The notes: generated by a model not told the origin, from the letters alone. A DNA stretch of 64,000 nt from Flavobacterium sp. Leaf82 (GCF_001422725.1 NZ_LMMA01000002.1:62001-126000); one strand, 5' to 3'; counted from the first letter of the stretch, positions 17,278 to 27,404 are shown. Numbers and translations are program-made.

Positions 17278-18171
17278 ATGAAATCAAATAAAGAAGCATT
17301 TCGTGATTATCTTCAATTAGAGAAAAAATATTCCGCACATACGGTTAATGCTTATTTGAATGATATTTTGTTTTTTGAAACGTTTAATAAATCCTCTTTT
17401 GAACAAGATGATATAGATCATGTGAATTACAGTCAAATCAGAAGTTGGATTGTCTCCCTTGTCGATCAGGATATTTCTAATGTATCGATAAACCGAAAAA
17501 TGTCTTCATTAAAAGCTTTCTATCGATTTCTTTTAAAAACAAAGCAAATAGAAGTTAGTCCAATGTTGAAGCATAAGGCGCTAAAAACCCCTAAAATTGT
17601 TCAAATCCCATTTTCTGAAAAAGAATTGAAAGATTTAATGCAAGAAGTTAGTAATCCTTCTGGTTTTGAAGAAGTGAGAGATAAGCTTATTGTGGACCTT
17701 TTTTATACGACAGGGATGCGTAGGGCGGAGTTGATAAATTTGATGAAATATAATGTCGATTTATCGTCTAATGTTATTAAGGTTTTAGGGAAACGGAATA
17801 AAGAACGTATAATTCCTGTTTTGCCAATAATTGTTGAGCAGTTTAATTTGTACTTGAAAGAAAGAACCTCTGTTGAAAATATAGTTGACGGTGAATATTT
17901 TTTTATTTCGAAAAAAGGGTTAAAATTGAGCGAATCTTTTGTGTATCGATTAATAAATTCATACTTTAGTAAAGTCTCTGAAAAGGTAAAAAAGAGTCCG
18001 CATGTGCTTCGGCATACTTTTGCGACTCACTTACTAAATAACGGAGCAGATTTAAATTCGGTAAAAGAATTATTAGGACATTCGAGTTTGGCATCTACCC
18101 AGGTTTATACTCATAATAGTTTAGCAGAACTTAAAAAGGTATATGGCGATGCGCATCCTAGGAATAAATAG
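17278..18171 (+). CDS. xerC: Xer-type tyrosine recombinase
   Basis: A 297-residue site-specific recombinase. The N-terminal SAM-like core-binding domain covers residues 1-90 ('YLQLEKKYSAHTVNAYLNDI'), the catalytic domain about 110-290. The full catalytic set is visible: R148 in 'TTGMRRAEL', K172 in 'GKRNKERIIP', H242 and R245 in 'PHVLRHTFATHLLNNGADL', H268 in 'LGHSSLASTQ' and the nucleophile Y277. Length, spacing and the housekeeping neighbourhood (between rpsU and hpf) indicate a chromosomal Xer protein that resolves chromosome dimers with a partner at dif, not a mobile-element integrase. Whether it is the XerC or XerD equivalent is uncertain. Confidence 0.88.
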   Translation: MKSNKEAFRDYLQLEKKYSAHTVNAYLNDILFFETFNKSSFEQDDIDHVNYSQIRSWIVSLVDQDISNVSINRKMSSLKAFYRFLLKTKQIEVSPMLKHKALKTPKIVQIPFSEKELKDLMQEVSNPSGFEEVRDKLIVDLFYTTGMRRAELINLMKYNVDLSSNVIKVLGKRNKERIIPVLPIIVEQFNLYLKERTSVENIVDGEYFFISKKGLKLSESFVYRLINSYFSKVSEKVKKSPHVLRHTFATHLLNNGADLNSVKELLGHSSLASTQVYTHNSLAELKKVYGDAHPRNK

Positions 18172-18208
18172 TGATTCTAAAATGTTTATTAACCCTAAAA
18201 TTTGTATT

Positions 18209-18511
18209 ATGAAGGTAGATGTTCATGCGGTTAACTTTACTGTTGACAGAAAGTTGGTGGATTTTATTCAGGAGAGAATGGATAAATTAGAAAAATATTA
18301 CGATCGAGTTGTTTCGGCTGACATTTTTTTAAAGGTCGAACGAACCAGTGATAAGGAGAATAAAGCGGTAGAGATTAAGATTAATGTTCCTGGAGATGAT
18401 TTTTTGGTTAAAAAACAATGCAAGACATTTGAAGAGGCGGTCGAACTTTCGGCAGAATCTTTAGAGCGTGTATTGGTAAAAAGGAAAGAAAAAATAAGAG
18501 CACACATATAA
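18209..18511 (+). CDS. hpf: Ribosome hibernation-promoting factor (short HPF/RaiA type)
   Basis: A 100-residue protein of the HPF/YfiA family, which binds the decoding and mRNA channel of idle ribosomes. The pattern 'MKVDVHAVNFTVDRKLVDFI', 'RMDKLEKYYDRVVSADIFLK' and 'EEAVELSAESLERVLVKRKE' fits the beta-alpha fold. There is no C-terminal dimerisation domain, so this is the short form. The frame opens at 18143, overlapping the recombinase gene, but the conserved protein begins at the ATG at 18209, 37 bp after that gene. It is probably co-transcribed with the recombinase and ended by the hairpin at 18567. Confidence 0.92.
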   Translation: MKVDVHAVNFTVDRKLVDFIQERMDKLEKYYDRVVSADIFLKVERTSDKENKAVEIKINVPGDDFLVKKQCKTFEEAVELSAESLERVLVKRKEKIRAHI

Positions 18512-18535
18512 TTCAAAATTTTTTTTAAAAAATGT

Positions 18536-18565
18536 TTTGATTCAAAGATAAAATAGCTACATTTG
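18536..18565 (+). promoter_or_regulatory. Promoter of the tRNA-tuf operon
   Basis: TTTG (18536-18539), an 18-bp gap and TACATTTG (18558-18565), an exact match to TAnnTTTG. Transcription is expected to start near 18571-18573, inside the left arm of the next hairpin. Confidence 0.75.
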
Positions 18566-18566
18566 C

Positions 18567-18593
18567 AGTCCGTTAGAAATAGCGGACTTTTTT
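18567..18593 (+). terminator. Terminator of the recombinase-hpf transcript, overlapping the tRNA promoter start site
   Basis: AGTCCGTT (18567-18574) pairs with AGCGGACT (18581-18588, one G-U pair) and is followed by T6. It lies 55 bp after hpf and directly after the tRNA -7 box, so transcripts started there would lack most of the left arm. Confidence 0.75.
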
Positions 18594-18602
18594 ATTGATA
18601 TT

Positions 18603-18676
18603 GCCAGCGTAGCTCAGTTGGCTAGAGCAGCTGATTTGTAATCAGCAGGTCGTGGGTTCGAGTCCCTCCGCCGGCT
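18603..18676 (+). tRNA. tRNA-Thr (anticodon TGT)
   Basis: A 74-nt cloverleaf: acceptor GCCAGCG with CGCCGGC (an A4-C69 mismatch), D-arm 'GCTCAGTTGGCTAGAGC', anticodon stem GCTGA/TCAGC with loop TTTGTAA (anticodon TGT), T-loop TTCGAGT. The 3' CCA is not encoded. Confidence 0.95.
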
Positions 18677-18730
18677 CAAAATATTTCAAATACGATTTGA
18701 AATTTGTTCATGCAATTATTGATAAAAAAT

Positions 18731-18811
18731 GGGGAGATACTCAAGCGGCCAACGAGGGCAGACTGTAAATCTGCTGTGTGAACTTCGCAGGTTCGAATCC
18801 TGCTCTCCCCA
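18731..18811 (+). tRNA. tRNA-Tyr (anticodon GTA)
   Basis: An 81-nt class II tRNA: acceptor GGGGAGA with TCTCCCC, anticodon stem GCAGA/TCTGC with loop CTGTAAA (anticodon GTA), a long variable arm, T-loop TTCGAAT. CCA is not encoded. Confidence 0.96.
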
Positions 18812-18894
18812 CAAAATGAATTTTTAGATTATGTTTTTCGGATTTTGGATGAATAAAACAAAATGCTGAATTAGACTCTTAAATCAAGGATTCT

Positions 18895-18966
18895 GCCGGT
18901 GTAGCTCAGGGGTAGAGTGCTTCCTTGGTAAGGAAGAGGTCTCGGGTTCAATTCCCGACATTGGCT
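18895..18966 (+). tRNA. tRNA-Thr (anticodon GGT)
   Basis: A 72-nt cloverleaf: acceptor GCCGGTG with CATTGGC (two G-U pairs), anticodon stem CTTCC/GGAAG with loop TTGGTAA (anticodon GGT), T-loop TTCAATT. G1-C72, C2-G71 and T73 agree with the other threonine tRNA in this cluster. CCA is not encoded. Confidence 0.93.
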
Positions 18967-19020
18967 CAAGTAAGTAGGAAATTGAAATTAATATATAACT
19001 AAGATTAAAAATTAAGTAAA

Positions 19021-20208
19021 ATGGCAAAGGAGAATTTTAATCGTTCCAAACCGCACTTAAACATAGGTACAATTGGACACGTGGATCACGGAAAAACTAC
19101 ATTAACTGCAGCAATTACAAAAGTATTGTCTGATGCTGGTTACTGTCAAGCAAAATCGTTTGATCAAATCGATAACGCTCCAGAGGAGAAAGAAAGAGGT
19201 ATTACTATTAATACATCACACGTAGAGTATGAAACAGCTAACCGTCACTACGCTCACGTTGACTGTCCAGGTCACGCGGATTACGTAAAGAACATGGTTA
19301 CTGGTGCTGCTCAAATGGACGGAGCTATCTTAGTAGTTGCTGCTACAGATGGTCCAATGCCACAAACTCGTGAGCACATCCTTTTAGGTCGTCAGGTAGG
19401 TATTCCAAGAATCGTTGTTTTCATGAACAAAGTGGATATGGTTGATGATGCTGAATTGTTAGAGCTTGTTGAGATGGAAATCAGAGACTTGTTATCTTTC
19501 TACGAATATGATGGAGATAATGGTCCTGTAGTTCAAGGTTCTGCTTTAGGAGGATTGAATAATGATCCTGCTTGGGTACCAAAAATCATTGAATTAATGG
19601 AAGCTGTTGATGCTTGGATCGAAGAGCCAGTGCGTGACGTAGCTAAACCATTCTTGATGCCGGTTGAAGATGTATTTACAATTACTGGTCGTGGAACTGT
19701 TGCTACAGGTCGTATCGAAACAGGTATTGCTAATACAGGAGATCCAGTTGAAATCATTGGTATGGGAGCTGATAAATTAACTTCTACTATTACAGGAGTT
19801 GAGATGTTCCGTAAAATCCTTGATAGAGGTGAAGCTGGAGATAACGTAGGTTTATTGTTAAGAGGTATTGATAAAGAATCTATCAAAAGAGGAATGGTTA
19901 TCATTAAGCCAGGATCAGTAAAACCACACGCTACTTTCAAAGCTGAGGTTTATATCTTGAAAAAAGAAGAAGGTGGACGTCATACTCCATTCCATAATAA
20001 CTACCGTCCACAGTTCTACGTACGTACAACTGACGTAACAGGAGTTATTACTTTACCAGAAGGAGTAGAGATGGTAATGCCAGGAGATAACTTGACTATC
20101 AATGTTGCTTTATTAAGCCCAATCGCAATGAGCGTAGGTTTACGTTTTGCTATCCGTGAAGGTGGTAGAACTGTAGGTGCAGGTCAGGTAACTGAAATCG
20201 TAGGATAA
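19021..20208 (+). CDS. tuf: Translation elongation factor EF-Tu
   Basis: A 395-residue GTPase that delivers aminoacyl-tRNA to the ribosome. GTP motifs: '[10 protein letters not shown]' (P-loop), '[20 protein letters not shown]' and 'MNKVDMVDD'; domains 2 and 3 are complete and end in '[10 protein letters not shown]'. The gene sits directly after three tRNA genes and before tRNA-Trp and secE, the classic tRNA-tufB-secE-nusG arrangement. Expression is expected from the strong promoter at 18536-18565. An A-rich leader without a Shine-Dalgarno sequence precedes the ATG. Confidence 0.99.
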   Translation: MAKENFNRSKPHLNIGTIGHVDHGKTTLTAAITKVLSDAGYCQAKSFDQIDNAPEEKERGITINTSHVEYETANRHYAHVDCPGHADYVKNMVTGAAQMDGAILVVAATDGPMPQTREHILLGRQVGIPRIVVFMNKVDMVDDAELLELVEMEIRDLLSFYEYDGDNGPVVQGSALGGLNNDPAWVPKIIELMEAVDAWIEEPVRDVAKPFLMPVEDVFTITGRGTVATGRIETGIANTGDPVEIIGMGADKLTSTITGVEMFRKILDRGEAGDNVGLLLRGIDKESIKRGMVIIKPGSVKPHATFKAEVYILKKEEGGRHTPFHNNYRPQFYVRTTDVTGVITLPEGVEMVMPGDNLTINVALLSPIAMSVGLRFAIREGGRTVGAGQVTEIVG

Positions 20209-20224
20209 TCCTATAAAAATTATA

Positions 20225-20262
20225 AAAGCCAGTTGATTTTCTTAACTGATATCACTGGCTTT
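20225..20262 (+). terminator. Weak terminator-like hairpin after tuf
   Basis: AAAGCCAGT (20225-20233) pairs with ACTGGCTTT (20254-20262) around a 20-nt loop. The T run is short, so this is more likely a partial terminator or processing stem that lets some transcription continue into tRNA-Trp and secE. Confidence 0.5.
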
Positions 20263-20266
20263 AATT

Positions 20267-20337
20267 ACGGGCGTAGTTCAAGGGTAGAATAGCGGTCTCC
20301 AAAACCGTTGATGGGGGTTCGAATCCCTCCGCCCGTG
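20267..20337 (+). tRNA. tRNA-Trp (anticodon CCA)
   Basis: A 71-nt cloverleaf: acceptor ACGGGCG with CGCCCGT, discriminator G, anticodon stem GCGGT/ACCGT with loop CTCCAAA (anticodon CCA), T-loop TTCGAAT. It lies in the conserved position between tuf and secE. Confidence 0.96.
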
Positions 20338-20355
20338 CAATAAAAAATATATCAA

Positions 20356-20553
20356 ATGACAAAAGTTACGAATTATTTATCAGAGGCTTTCGAAGAGTTA
20401 AAGTCAAATGTTACTTGGCCTGCTTGGGCTGAGGTTCAAAAATTGACAATTGTTGTGGCTGTATTTTCGGTTTTATTCGCTTTGGCAACATGGGGAGTAG
20501 ACGAATTTTTTGCAAAAGCTTTAGCTGGATTTTTTAACTGGTTAAAAGGATAA
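20356..20553 (+). CDS. secE: Preprotein translocase subunit SecE
   Basis: A 65-residue single-spanning membrane protein of the SecYEG channel. The amphipathic helix 'YLSEAFEELKSNVTWPAWAE' contains the SecE signature (E-L-x-x-V-x-W-P), followed by one transmembrane helix ('LTIVVAVFSVLFALATWGVD'). Position between tRNA-Trp and nusG is conserved; nusG starts 10 bp after the stop. Confidence 0.96.
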   Translation: MTKVTNYLSEAFEELKSNVTWPAWAEVQKLTIVVAVFSVLFALATWGVDEFFAKALAGFFNWLKG

Positions 20554-20563
20554 TTTTTTTGTG

Positions 20564-21115
20564 ATGGCAGATAATAATGTGAAAAAATGGTACGTAGTTA
20601 GAGCAGTAAGCGGACAAGAAAATAAAGTCAAAGCTTACATCGAAACTGAGATTGCCAGATTAGGTATGGGTGATTATGTTTCCCAAGTTTTAGTGCCTAC
20701 AGAAAAAGTAGTTACTGTAAAAGAAGGAAAGAAAATGTCTAAGGATAAAGTTTATTTCCCTGGATATGTTATGATCGAAGCCAATTTAGTTGGTGAGATA
20801 CCTCATATTATTAAATCTATTACTAGTGTAATTGGATTTTTAGGTGAGATCAAAGGTGGAGAACCTGTTCCTTTGAGACTTTCTGAAGTAAATAGAATGT
20901 TAGGTAAAGTTGATGAGTTAGCTGTAAATACAGATACTCGTGCTATTCCTTTCAACTTAGGAGAAACAGTAAAAGTGATCGATGGTCCCTTTAATGGCTT
21001 CAACGGAACGGTTGAAAAAATCAATGAAGAAAAGCGTAAACTTGAAGTAATGGTGAAAATTTTCGGAAGAAAAACTCCATTAGAATTGAGTTTTATGCAA
21101 GTTGAAAAAGTATAA
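20564..21115 (+). CDS. nusG: Transcription termination/antitermination factor NusG
   Basis: A 183-residue RNA-polymerase-bound factor that couples transcription and translation. The NGN domain starts at 'KKWYVVRAVSGQENKVKAYI' and contains 'DKVYFPGYVMIEANL'; the C-terminal KOW domain holds 'GETVKVIDGPFNGFNGTVEK'. A GTG at 20561 sits immediately before the ATG at 20564; the ATG is chosen. It is followed 67 bp later by the L11 operon. Confidence 0.97.
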   Translation: MADNNVKKWYVVRAVSGQENKVKAYIETEIARLGMGDYVSQVLVPTEKVVTVKEGKKMSKDKVYFPGYVMIEANLVGEIPHIIKSITSVIGFLGEIKGGEPVPLRLSEVNRMLGKVDELAVNTDTRAIPFNLGETVKVIDGPFNGFNGTVEKINEEKRKLEVMVKIFGRKTPLELSFMQVEKV

Positions 21116-21182
21116 TTTTTGTTACATCTATAATAACCACTGTAATCGCTTCCAATGATTAGGGTGTTAAATTTTTTAAAAA

Positions 21183-21620
21183 ATGGCTAAAGAAATTAGT
21201 AAGGTAGTTAAACTACAAGTTAAGGGAGGTGCTGCGAATCCGTCGCCACCGGTTGGACCTGCTTTAGGAGCTGCTGGGGTTAATATCATGGAGTTCTGTA
21301 AGCAGTTCAATGCTAGAACACAAGATAAACCTGGCAAAATATGCCCAGTACAAATTACTGTGTATAAAGACAAATCATTTGATTTTGTTGTAAAAACTCC
21401 TCCAGCTGCTGTCCAATTATTGGAAGCTGCAAAGCTAAAGTCTGGATCAGGTGAACCAAATCGTAAAAAAGTAGCTAGCGTTACTTGGGACGTTATCAAA
21501 GCAATTGCTGAAGATAAAATGGTAGATTTAAATGCATTCACAATCGAATCTGCAATGAGCATGATCGCTGGAACTGCTAGATCTATGGGTATAACTGTAT
21601 CAGGAGATGCTCCTTTTTAA
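21183..21620 (+). CDS. rplK: 50S ribosomal protein uL11
   Basis: A 145-residue protein of the GTPase-associated centre. The start '[20 protein letters not shown]' and '[20 protein letters not shown]' are the L11 N-terminal domain; '[20 protein letters not shown]' is part of the rRNA-binding C-terminal domain. It begins the L11-L1-L10-L7/L12 series and lies 13 bp before rplA. Confidence 0.98.
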   Translation: MAKEISKVVKLQVKGGAANPSPPVGPALGAAGVNIMEFCKQFNARTQDKPGKICPVQITVYKDKSFDFVVKTPPAAVQLLEAAKLKSGSGEPNRKKVASVTWDVIKAIAEDKMVDLNAFTIESAMSMIAGTARSMGITVSGDAPF

Positions 21621-21633
21621 TTAAGAGAAAGAA

Positions 21634-22323
21634 ATGGCAAAATTAACAAAAAAGCAAAAAGAGGCTGCTTCAAAAATTGAAAAGAACAAACTATACTCTT
21701 TAAAAGATGCAGCTGCATTAATTAAAGTTATAGCTTCTGCAAAATTTGATGAGTCTGTTGATATCGCAGTTCGTTTGGGTGTAGATCCAAGAAAAGCGAA
21801 TCAAATGGTTAGAGGTGTAGTTACATTACCTCACGGAACAGGTAAAGACGTTAAAGTATTAGCATTAGTTACTCCGGATAAAGAAGCAGAAGCTAAAGAA
21901 GCTGGAGCTGATTATGTAGGTCTTGACGACTATTTACAAAAAATTAAAGATGGTTGGACAGATGTTGATGTTATCATCACTATGCCAGCTGTTATGGGTA
22001 AATTAGGTCCATTAGGTCGTATTTTAGGACCTAGAGGTTTAATGCCAAACCCTAAAACAGGTACTGTAACTATGGATGTTGCTAAAGCTGTTGCAGAGGT
22101 TAAAGCTGGTAAAATTGACTTCAAAGTTGATAAAACTGGTATCGTACATGCAGGAATTGGTAAAGTTTCTTTTGGAGCTGAGCAAATTTATGACAATGCA
22201 CACGAAATTATTCAAACATTAATCAAACTTAAACCAACTGCTGCTAAAGGTACCTACATTAAAGGTATTCACCTTACAAGCACTATGAGTCCTGCAATTG
22301 CATTGGACCCTAAAGCAGTATAA
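21634..22323 (+). CDS. rplA: 50S ribosomal protein uL1
   Basis: A 229-residue protein of the L1 stalk. The family block '[19 protein letters not shown]' and '[20 protein letters not shown]' are present and the length is standard. In other bacteria L1 represses its own operon through an L1-site in the rplK leader; whether that holds here cannot be read directly. rplJ follows after 22 bp. Confidence 0.98.
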   Translation: MAKLTKKQKEAASKIEKNKLYSLKDAAALIKVIASAKFDESVDIAVRLGVDPRKANQMVRGVVTLPHGTGKDVKVLALVTPDKEAEAKEAGADYVGLDDYLQKIKDGWTDVDVIITMPAVMGKLGPLGRILGPRGLMPNPKTGTVTMDVAKAVAEVKAGKIDFKVDKTGIVHAGIGKVSFGAEQIYDNAHEIIQTLIKLKPTAAKGTYIKGIHLTSTMSPAIALDPKAV

Positions 22324-22345
22324 TTGGTAGTTAATAATTTTTAGT

Positions 22346-22849
22346 ATGACTAGAGAAGAAAAATCAATCGCGATTGAAGATTTAACTGCACAGTTAGCTG
22401 GTACAAATATTATTTATGTATCTGATATTTCTGGATTAAACGCAGAAACAACTTCAAACTTGAGAAGAGCTTGTTACAAAGCAGGTATTAAATTAGAGGT
22501 TGTAAAAAATACTTTGCTTGCAAAAGCAATGGAAGCTTCTGCTAATGACTATGGTGATTTACCTTCAGTATTGACTGGTAATAGTGCTATATTTATTTCA
22601 GATGTGGCAAATGCACCTGGAAAAATAATTAAAGATTTCAGAAAAAAATCAGCTAAACCTTTATTAAAAGGAGCTTATATTAATTCTGAAATTTATATTG
22701 GAGATGATCAATTAGATGCGTTAGCAACTATTAAATCTAAAGAAGAACTTCTTGGAGAACTTATTGGATTATTGCAATCACCAGCACAAAGAATTATTTC
22801 AGCTTTACAAAATAAATTCGCTGGTAGCGAAGAAGAAGCTGAAGCATAA
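22346..22849 (+). CDS. rplJ: 50S ribosomal protein uL10
   Basis: A 167-residue stalk-base protein that anchors L7/L12 dimers through its C-terminal helix ('PAQRIISALQNKFAGSEEEA'). The N-terminal rRNA-binding part includes 'YVSDISGLNAETTSNLRRAC' and 'VVKNTLLAKAME'. rplL follows after 91 bp. Confidence 0.97.
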   Translation: MTREEKSIAIEDLTAQLAGTNIIYVSDISGLNAETTSNLRRACYKAGIKLEVVKNTLLAKAMEASANDYGDLPSVLTGNSAIFISDVANAPGKIIKDFRKKSAKPLLKGAYINSEIYIGDDQLDALATIKSKEELLGELIGLLQSPAQRIISALQNKFAGSEEEAEA

Positions 22850-22940
22850 TAATTCGTATGAGGAATTTTATTTCCTTGTAGCTTAATTAGCGCACAATAA
22901 ATAAATTATATTTTACAAATCATTTTAAACGATAGAAAAA

Positions 22941-23312
22941 ATGGCAGATTTGAAACAATTCGCAGAACAATTAGTTAACTTAACAGTTAAAGAAGTTAAC
23001 GAATTAGCAACAATATTAAAAGACGAGTATGGTATCGAGCCTGCTGCTGCAGCTGTAGTAGTTGCTGCTGGTGGTGGAGAAGGTGCTGCTGAAGAAGCAC
23101 AAACTGAATTTACAGTTGTATTAAAAGAAGCTGGTGCTTCTAAATTAGCAGTTGTAAAATTAGTAAAAGAACTTACAGGTTTAGGTTTGAAAGAAGCTAA
23201 AGATGTAGTTGACGGTGCTCCAAGTAACGTTAAAGAAGGTGTTTCTAAAGAAGAGGCTGAAGGTCTTAAAAAATCATTAGAAGAAGCTGGAGCTGTAGTT
23301 GAGCTTAAATAA
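22941..23312 (+). CDS. rplL: 50S ribosomal protein bL7/L12
   Basis: A 123-residue acidic stalk protein that recruits translational GTPases. N-terminal dimerisation helices ('[20 protein letters not shown]'), an Ala/Gly-rich hinge ('[19 protein letters not shown]') and the C-terminal factor-binding domain ('[20 protein letters not shown]') are all present. A structured gap of 263 bp separates it from rpoB. Confidence 0.98.
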   Translation: MADLKQFAEQLVNLTVKEVNELATILKDEYGIEPAAAAVVVAAGGGEGAAEEAQTEFTVVLKEAGASKLAVVKLVKELTGLGLKEAKDVVDGAPSNVKEGVSKEEAEGLKKSLEEAGAVVELK

Positions 23313-23334
23313 TTCAACTCAGTTTTAAGAACTA

Positions 23335-23377
23335 GGTTTAGGTCTTGAGTGAACGCTCAATGGCCTAAACCATTTTT
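23335..23377 (+). promoter_or_regulatory. Attenuator-like hairpin between rplL and rpoB
   Basis: GGTTTAGG pairs with CCTAAACC (8 bp), then after a 2/3-nt internal loop TTGAG pairs with CTCAA around TGAACG. ATTTTT follows. It resembles the partial terminators between L7/L12 and rpoB in other bacteria. Confidence 0.6.
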
Positions 23378-23430
23378 CGTATAATAAAATATATCAAGTT
23401 TTATTATCAAATAGTTTAAAATACGAAAAA
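23373..23430 (+). promoter_or_regulatory. Second structured element upstream of rpoB
   Basis: TTTTTCGTAT (23373-23382) pairs perfectly with ATACGAAAAA (23421-23430); within it AATAAAA pairs with TTTTATT. The outer stem uses the T run of the preceding hairpin, so the two structures could compete. Confidence 0.4.
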
Positions 23431-23575
23431 GTTTTTGATCAATACGAAGAAAAAAAATTGAACTGTTTTACTGGTTTATTTTTAAAGATGTATTGATTAT
23501 AATAAGAAAGTATAGATTAAACAGTGTGTGTTTACACAAAAAATTACTTTTTTTTAATCAAAATTTTGTCCATTG

Positions 23576-26500
23576 ATGATAACAAATCAGACTGAAAGAT
23601 TGAATTTTGCCTCTACAAAAAATATTCCTGACTATCCAGATTTCTTAGATGTTCAGGTTAAATCTTTTAAAGATTTTTTTCAATTAGAAACTAAATCTGA
23701 TGAAAGAGGCAACGAAGGGTTATACAACACCTTCATGGAAAACTTCCCAATTACAGATACAAGAAATAACTTTGTATTGGAGTTCCTAGATTATTTTGTT
23801 GATCCGCCACGTTATACAATTCAAGAATGTATAGAGAGAGGTCTTACTTATAGTGTGCCTTTAAAAGCCAGGTTAAAACTATACTGTACAGATCCAGAAC
23901 ACGAAGATTTTGAAACTATTGTACAAGACGTTTATCTTGGAACAATACCTTATATGACTCCAAGCGGTACTTTTGTTATCAATGGTGCTGAGCGTGTAGT
24001 AGTATCTCAACTACACCGTTCTCCTGGGGTTTTCTTTGGTCAATCATTCCACGCAAATGGAACAAAACTTTATTCTGCCAGAGTAATTCCTTTTAAAGGT
24101 TCTTGGATAGAATTTTCTACAGATATCAACAGCGTAATGTATGCTTATATCGATAGAAAGAAAAAACTACCGGTTACAACTTTATTCCGTGCAATTGGAT
24201 TCGAAAGAGATAAGGATATCCTTGAAATTTTCGACCTTGCTGAAGAAATTAAAGTTTCTAAAACAGGTATTAAAAAATATATTGGAAGAAGACTTGCTGC
24301 GCGTGTATTGAACACTTGGCACGAGGATTTCGTTGATGAAGATACTGGTGAAGTAGTTTCTATCGAACGTAACGAAATCATCCTTGATCGTGATACAATT
24401 ATCGATAAAGATAATGTTGAAGAGATCATCGATTCTAACGTTAAATCTATTTTGTTACATAAAGAGGATAATAATCAAGCAGATTATGCTATTATCCACA
24501 ATACATTACAAAAAGATCCAACAAACTCTGAAAAAGAAGCTGTTGAGCATATCTACAGACAATTGCGTAATGCAGAACCGCCTGATGAAGAAACTGCTCG
24601 TGGTATTATAGATAAATTGTTCTTCTCTGATCAACGTTATAACTTAGGTGAAGTTGGTCGTTATAGAATGAACAAAAAACTTGGTTTAGATATCCCAATG
24701 GAAAAGCAAGTGCTTACCAAAGAAGATATCATTACCATTGTAAAATATTTGATTGAATTGATCAACTCTAAAGCAGAGATTGATGATATTGATCACTTAT
24801 CAAACCGTCGTGTTAGAACAGTTGGAGAACAATTGTCTCAACAATTCGGTGTTGGTTTAGCGCGTATGGCTAGAACTATCCGTGAGAGAATGAACGTTAG
24901 AGATAACGAGGTGTTTACACCAATTGATTTGATTAATGCTAAAACATTATCATCAGTTATCAACTCTTTCTTTGGTACTAATCAGTTATCTCAATTTATG
25001 GATCAAACGAATCCATTGGCTGAGATTACACACAAAAGAAGACTTTCTGCCCTTGGACCTGGTGGACTTTCGAGAGAGAGAGCTGGATTTGAGGTTCGTG
25101 ACGTTCACTATACACACTATGGTCGTTTATGTCCGATTGAAACTCCAGAGGGACCAAACATTGGTTTGATTTCATCTCTTGGTGTTTATGCAAAAGTTAA
25201 CGGAATGGGTTTCATTGAAACTCCTTACCGTAAAGTTACAGATGGTGTAGTTGATTTAGAAAGTACTCCTATCTATTTAAGTGCAGAAGAAGAAGAAGGA
25301 AAAATGATTGCTCAGGCAAACATTGAAATGGATGCTTCAGGTAAAATTACAGCAAGCAATGTTATTGCTCGTGAGGAAGGTGACTTCCCTGTTGTTGAGC
25401 CATCTGCAGTACATTATACAGACGTTGCTCCTAACCAGATTGCTTCGATTTCGGCTTCATTGATTCCTTTCTTGGAGCATGATGATGCGAATAGAGCCTT
25501 GATGGGATCTAACATGATGCGTCAGGCGGTTCCTTTGATCCGTCCTGAAGCACCAATCGTTGGTACAGGTTTAGAGCGTCAAGTAGCTTCAGATTCTAGA
25601 GTATTGATTAATGCTGAAGGAGATGGAACTGTAGAATATGTTGATGCAAATATCATTACTATCAAATACGACCGTACCGAAGATGAAAGAATGGTTAGTT
25701 TTGATGCTGATGAAAAAACATACAACTTAATTAAATTTAGAAAAACCAATCAAGGAACAAGTATCAACTTGAAACCAATCGTAAGAAAAGGTGACAGAGT
25801 TATTCTTGGCCAAGTATTATCAGAAGGATATGCTACTCAAAATGGTGAATTAGCTTTAGGTAGAAACTTAAAAGTTGCGTTCATGCCATGGAAAGGGTAT
25901 AACTTTGAGGATGCGATTGTAATTTCTGAAAAAGTAGTTCGTGATGATATTTTTACTTCTATCCACGTTGATGATTATTCATTAGAGGTTAGAGATACTA
26001 AGTTAGGAAATGAAGAGTTAACAAACGATATTCCTAACGTTTCTGAAGAAGCTACTAAAGATTTAGATGAAAACGGTATGATTAGAATTGGAGCAGAGGT
26101 TAAACCTGGCGACATTCTTATCGGAAAAATTACACCAAAAGGAGAATCAGATCCGACTCCGGAAGAGAAATTGCTTCGTGCAATCTTCGGGGATAAAGCA
26201 GGAGATGTAAAAGATGCTTCATTAAAAGCTTCTCCATCTTTACATGGTGTAGTTCTTGACAAAAAATTATTTGCAAGAGCCGTAAAAGATAAACGTAAAC
26301 GTACTCAGGATAAAGATGCTTTAGGCGCTTTAGAAATGGAATTCGAAACTAAATTTGTTGAATTAAAAGACAGATTGGTTGAGAAATTATTCTTGATCGT
26401 TAACGGAAAAACATCTCAGGGTGTAATGAATGATTTGGGTGAAGAAGTTTTACCAAAAGGTAAAAAATATACTCAAAAAATGCTTTACGCAGTAGAAGAT

Positions 26501-27388
26501 TTTGCTCACTTAAGCAAAGGTCAATGGGTTGCTGATGACGCTACAAATAAAATGGTTAATGATTTAATTCATAACTATAAAATTAAGCTGAATGACTTAC
26601 AAGGATCTTTAAGAAGAGAAAAATTCACTATTACAGTTGGAGATGAATTACCATCTGGAATCTTGAAATTAGCGAAAATTTATATCGCTAAAAAACGTAA
26701 ACTGAAAGTAGGGGATAAAATGGCAGGACGTCACGGTAACAAAGGTATTGTTGCAAGAATCGTTCGTCATGAAGATATGCCTTTCCTTGAAGACGGAACA
26801 CCGGTTGATATCGTATTGAATCCACTTGGGGTACCTTCACGTATGAACATTGGTCAGATTTATGAGACTGTTCTTGGATGGGCTGGTCAAAATTTAGGTA
26901 GAAAATTTGCTACTCCAATTTTTGACGGTGCTTCTTTAGATCAAATCAATGCTTTGACTGATGAAGCTGGAGTACCACGTTTCGGACATACACACCTTTA
27001 TGATGGTGGTACTGGAGAGCGTTTCCATCAAGCTGCAACTGTGGGTGTAATTTACATGCTTAAATTAGGACACATGGTTGATGATAAGATGCACGCACGT
27101 TCTATCGGCCCATACTCGTTGATTACTCAACAACCACTTGGAGGTAAAGCTCAATTTGGAGGTCAGCGTTTCGGAGAGATGGAGGTTTGGGCACTTGAAG
27201 CTTATGGAGCATCAAGTACACTACGTGAAATCTTAACTGTTAAGTCGGATGACGTTATTGGTAGAGCTAAAACTTACGAAGCTATCGTTAAGGGAGAGTC
27301 TATGCCAGAACCAGGATTACCAGAATCATTCAATGTATTAATGCATGAATTAAAAGGTCTTGGACTTGATATTCGTTTAGAAGAATAA
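23576..27388 (+). CDS. rpoB: DNA-directed RNA polymerase subunit beta
   Basis: A 1270-residue catalytic subunit of RNA polymerase. Typical blocks include '[20 protein letters not shown]', the rifampicin-region series '[20 protein letters not shown]' , '[20 protein letters not shown]', and '[19 protein letters not shown]' near the C-terminus. A TTG at 23573 sits immediately before the ATG at 23576; the ATG is chosen. The length matches Flavobacteriia. In the rifampicin cluster the usual Gln, Asp, His, Arg and Ser residues are of the sensitive type as far as can be read. Confidence 0.99.
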   Translation: MITNQTERLNFASTKNIPDYPDFLDVQVKSFKDFFQLETKSDERGNEGLYNTFMENFPITDTRNNFVLEFLDYFVDPPRYTIQECIERGLTYSVPLKARLKLYCTDPEHEDFETIVQDVYLGTIPYMTPSGTFVINGAERVVVSQLHRSPGVFFGQSFHANGTKLYSARVIPFKGSWIEFSTDINSVMYAYIDRKKKLPVTTLFRAIGFERDKDILEIFDLAEEIKVSKTGIKKYIGRRLAARVLNTWHEDFVDEDTGEVVSIERNEIILDRDTIIDKDNVEEIIDSNVKSILLHKEDNNQADYAIIHNTLQKDPTNSEKEAVEHIYRQLRNAEPPDEETARGIIDKLFFSDQRYNLGEVGRYRMNKKLGLDIPMEKQVLTKEDIITIVKYLIELINSKAEIDDIDHLSNRRVRTVGEQLSQQFGVGLARMARTIRERMNVRDNEVFTPIDLINAKTLSSVINSFFGTNQLSQFMDQTNPLAEITHKRRLSALGPGGLSRERAGFEVRDVHYTHYGRLCPIETPEGPNIGLISSLGVYAKVNGMGFIETPYRKVTDGVVDLESTPIYLSAEEEEGKMIAQANIEMDASGKITASNVIAREEGDFPVVEPSAVHYTDVAPNQIASISASLIPFLEHDDANRALMGSNMMRQAVPLIRPEAPIVGTGLERQVASDSRVLINAEGDGTVEYVDANIITIKYDRTEDERMVSFDADEKTYNLIKFRKTNQGTSINLKPIVRKGDRVILGQVLSEGYATQNGELALGRNLKVAFMPWKGYNFEDAIVISEKVVRDDIFTSIHVDDYSLEVRDTKLGNEELTNDIPNVSEEATKDLDENGMIRIGAEVKPGDILIGKITPKGESDPTPEEKLLRAIFGDKAGDVKDASLKASPSLHGVVLDKKLFARAVKDKRKRTQDKDALGALEMEFETKFVELKDRLVEKLFLIVNGKTSQGVMNDLGEEVLPKGKKYTQKMLYAVEDFAHLSKGQWVADDATNKMVNDLIHNYKIKLNDLQGSLRREKFTITVGDELPSGILKLAKIYIAKKRKLKVGDKMAGRHGNKGIVARIVRHEDMPFLEDGTPVDIVLNPLGVPSRMNIGQIYETVLGWAGQNLGRKFATPIFDGASLDQINALTDEAGVPRFGHTHLYDGGTGERFHQAATVGVIYMLKLGHMVDDKMHARSIGPYSLITQQPLGGKAQFGGQRFGEMEVWALEAYGASSTLREILTVKSDDVIGRAKTYEAIVKGESMPEPGLPESFNVLMHELKGLGLDIRLEE

Positions 27389-27404
27389 ATAAAGTTTTCA
27401 GTTA

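Noticed and set aside
17278..18171. Tyrosine recombinase as sign of an integrated mobile element
   Set aside because: No att-like direct repeats, cargo genes or tRNA disruption nearby; the housekeeping context and full Xer motif set fit a chromosomal Xer protein.
18895..18966. Third tRNA as tRNA-Gly, as in the E. coli tufB cluster
   Set aside because: The anticodon loop TTGGTAA gives GGT, which reads threonine codons, and the acceptor ends match the first tRNA-Thr.
19533..19940. 135-codon open frame opposite tuf
   Set aside because: Shadow of a highly biased gene; its composition (Ser, Pro, Val-rich, no motif) is what reversed tuf codons give.
21100..21130. -7 box for the rplK operon at the end of nusG
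   Set aside because: The spacing TA-nn-TTTTG has one extra T and overlaps the nusG end; not a convincing match.
22925..23317. Long open frame opposite rplL
   Set aside because: It is a mirror of the Ala/Gly/Glu-rich rplL codons; no family features, and rplL is certain.
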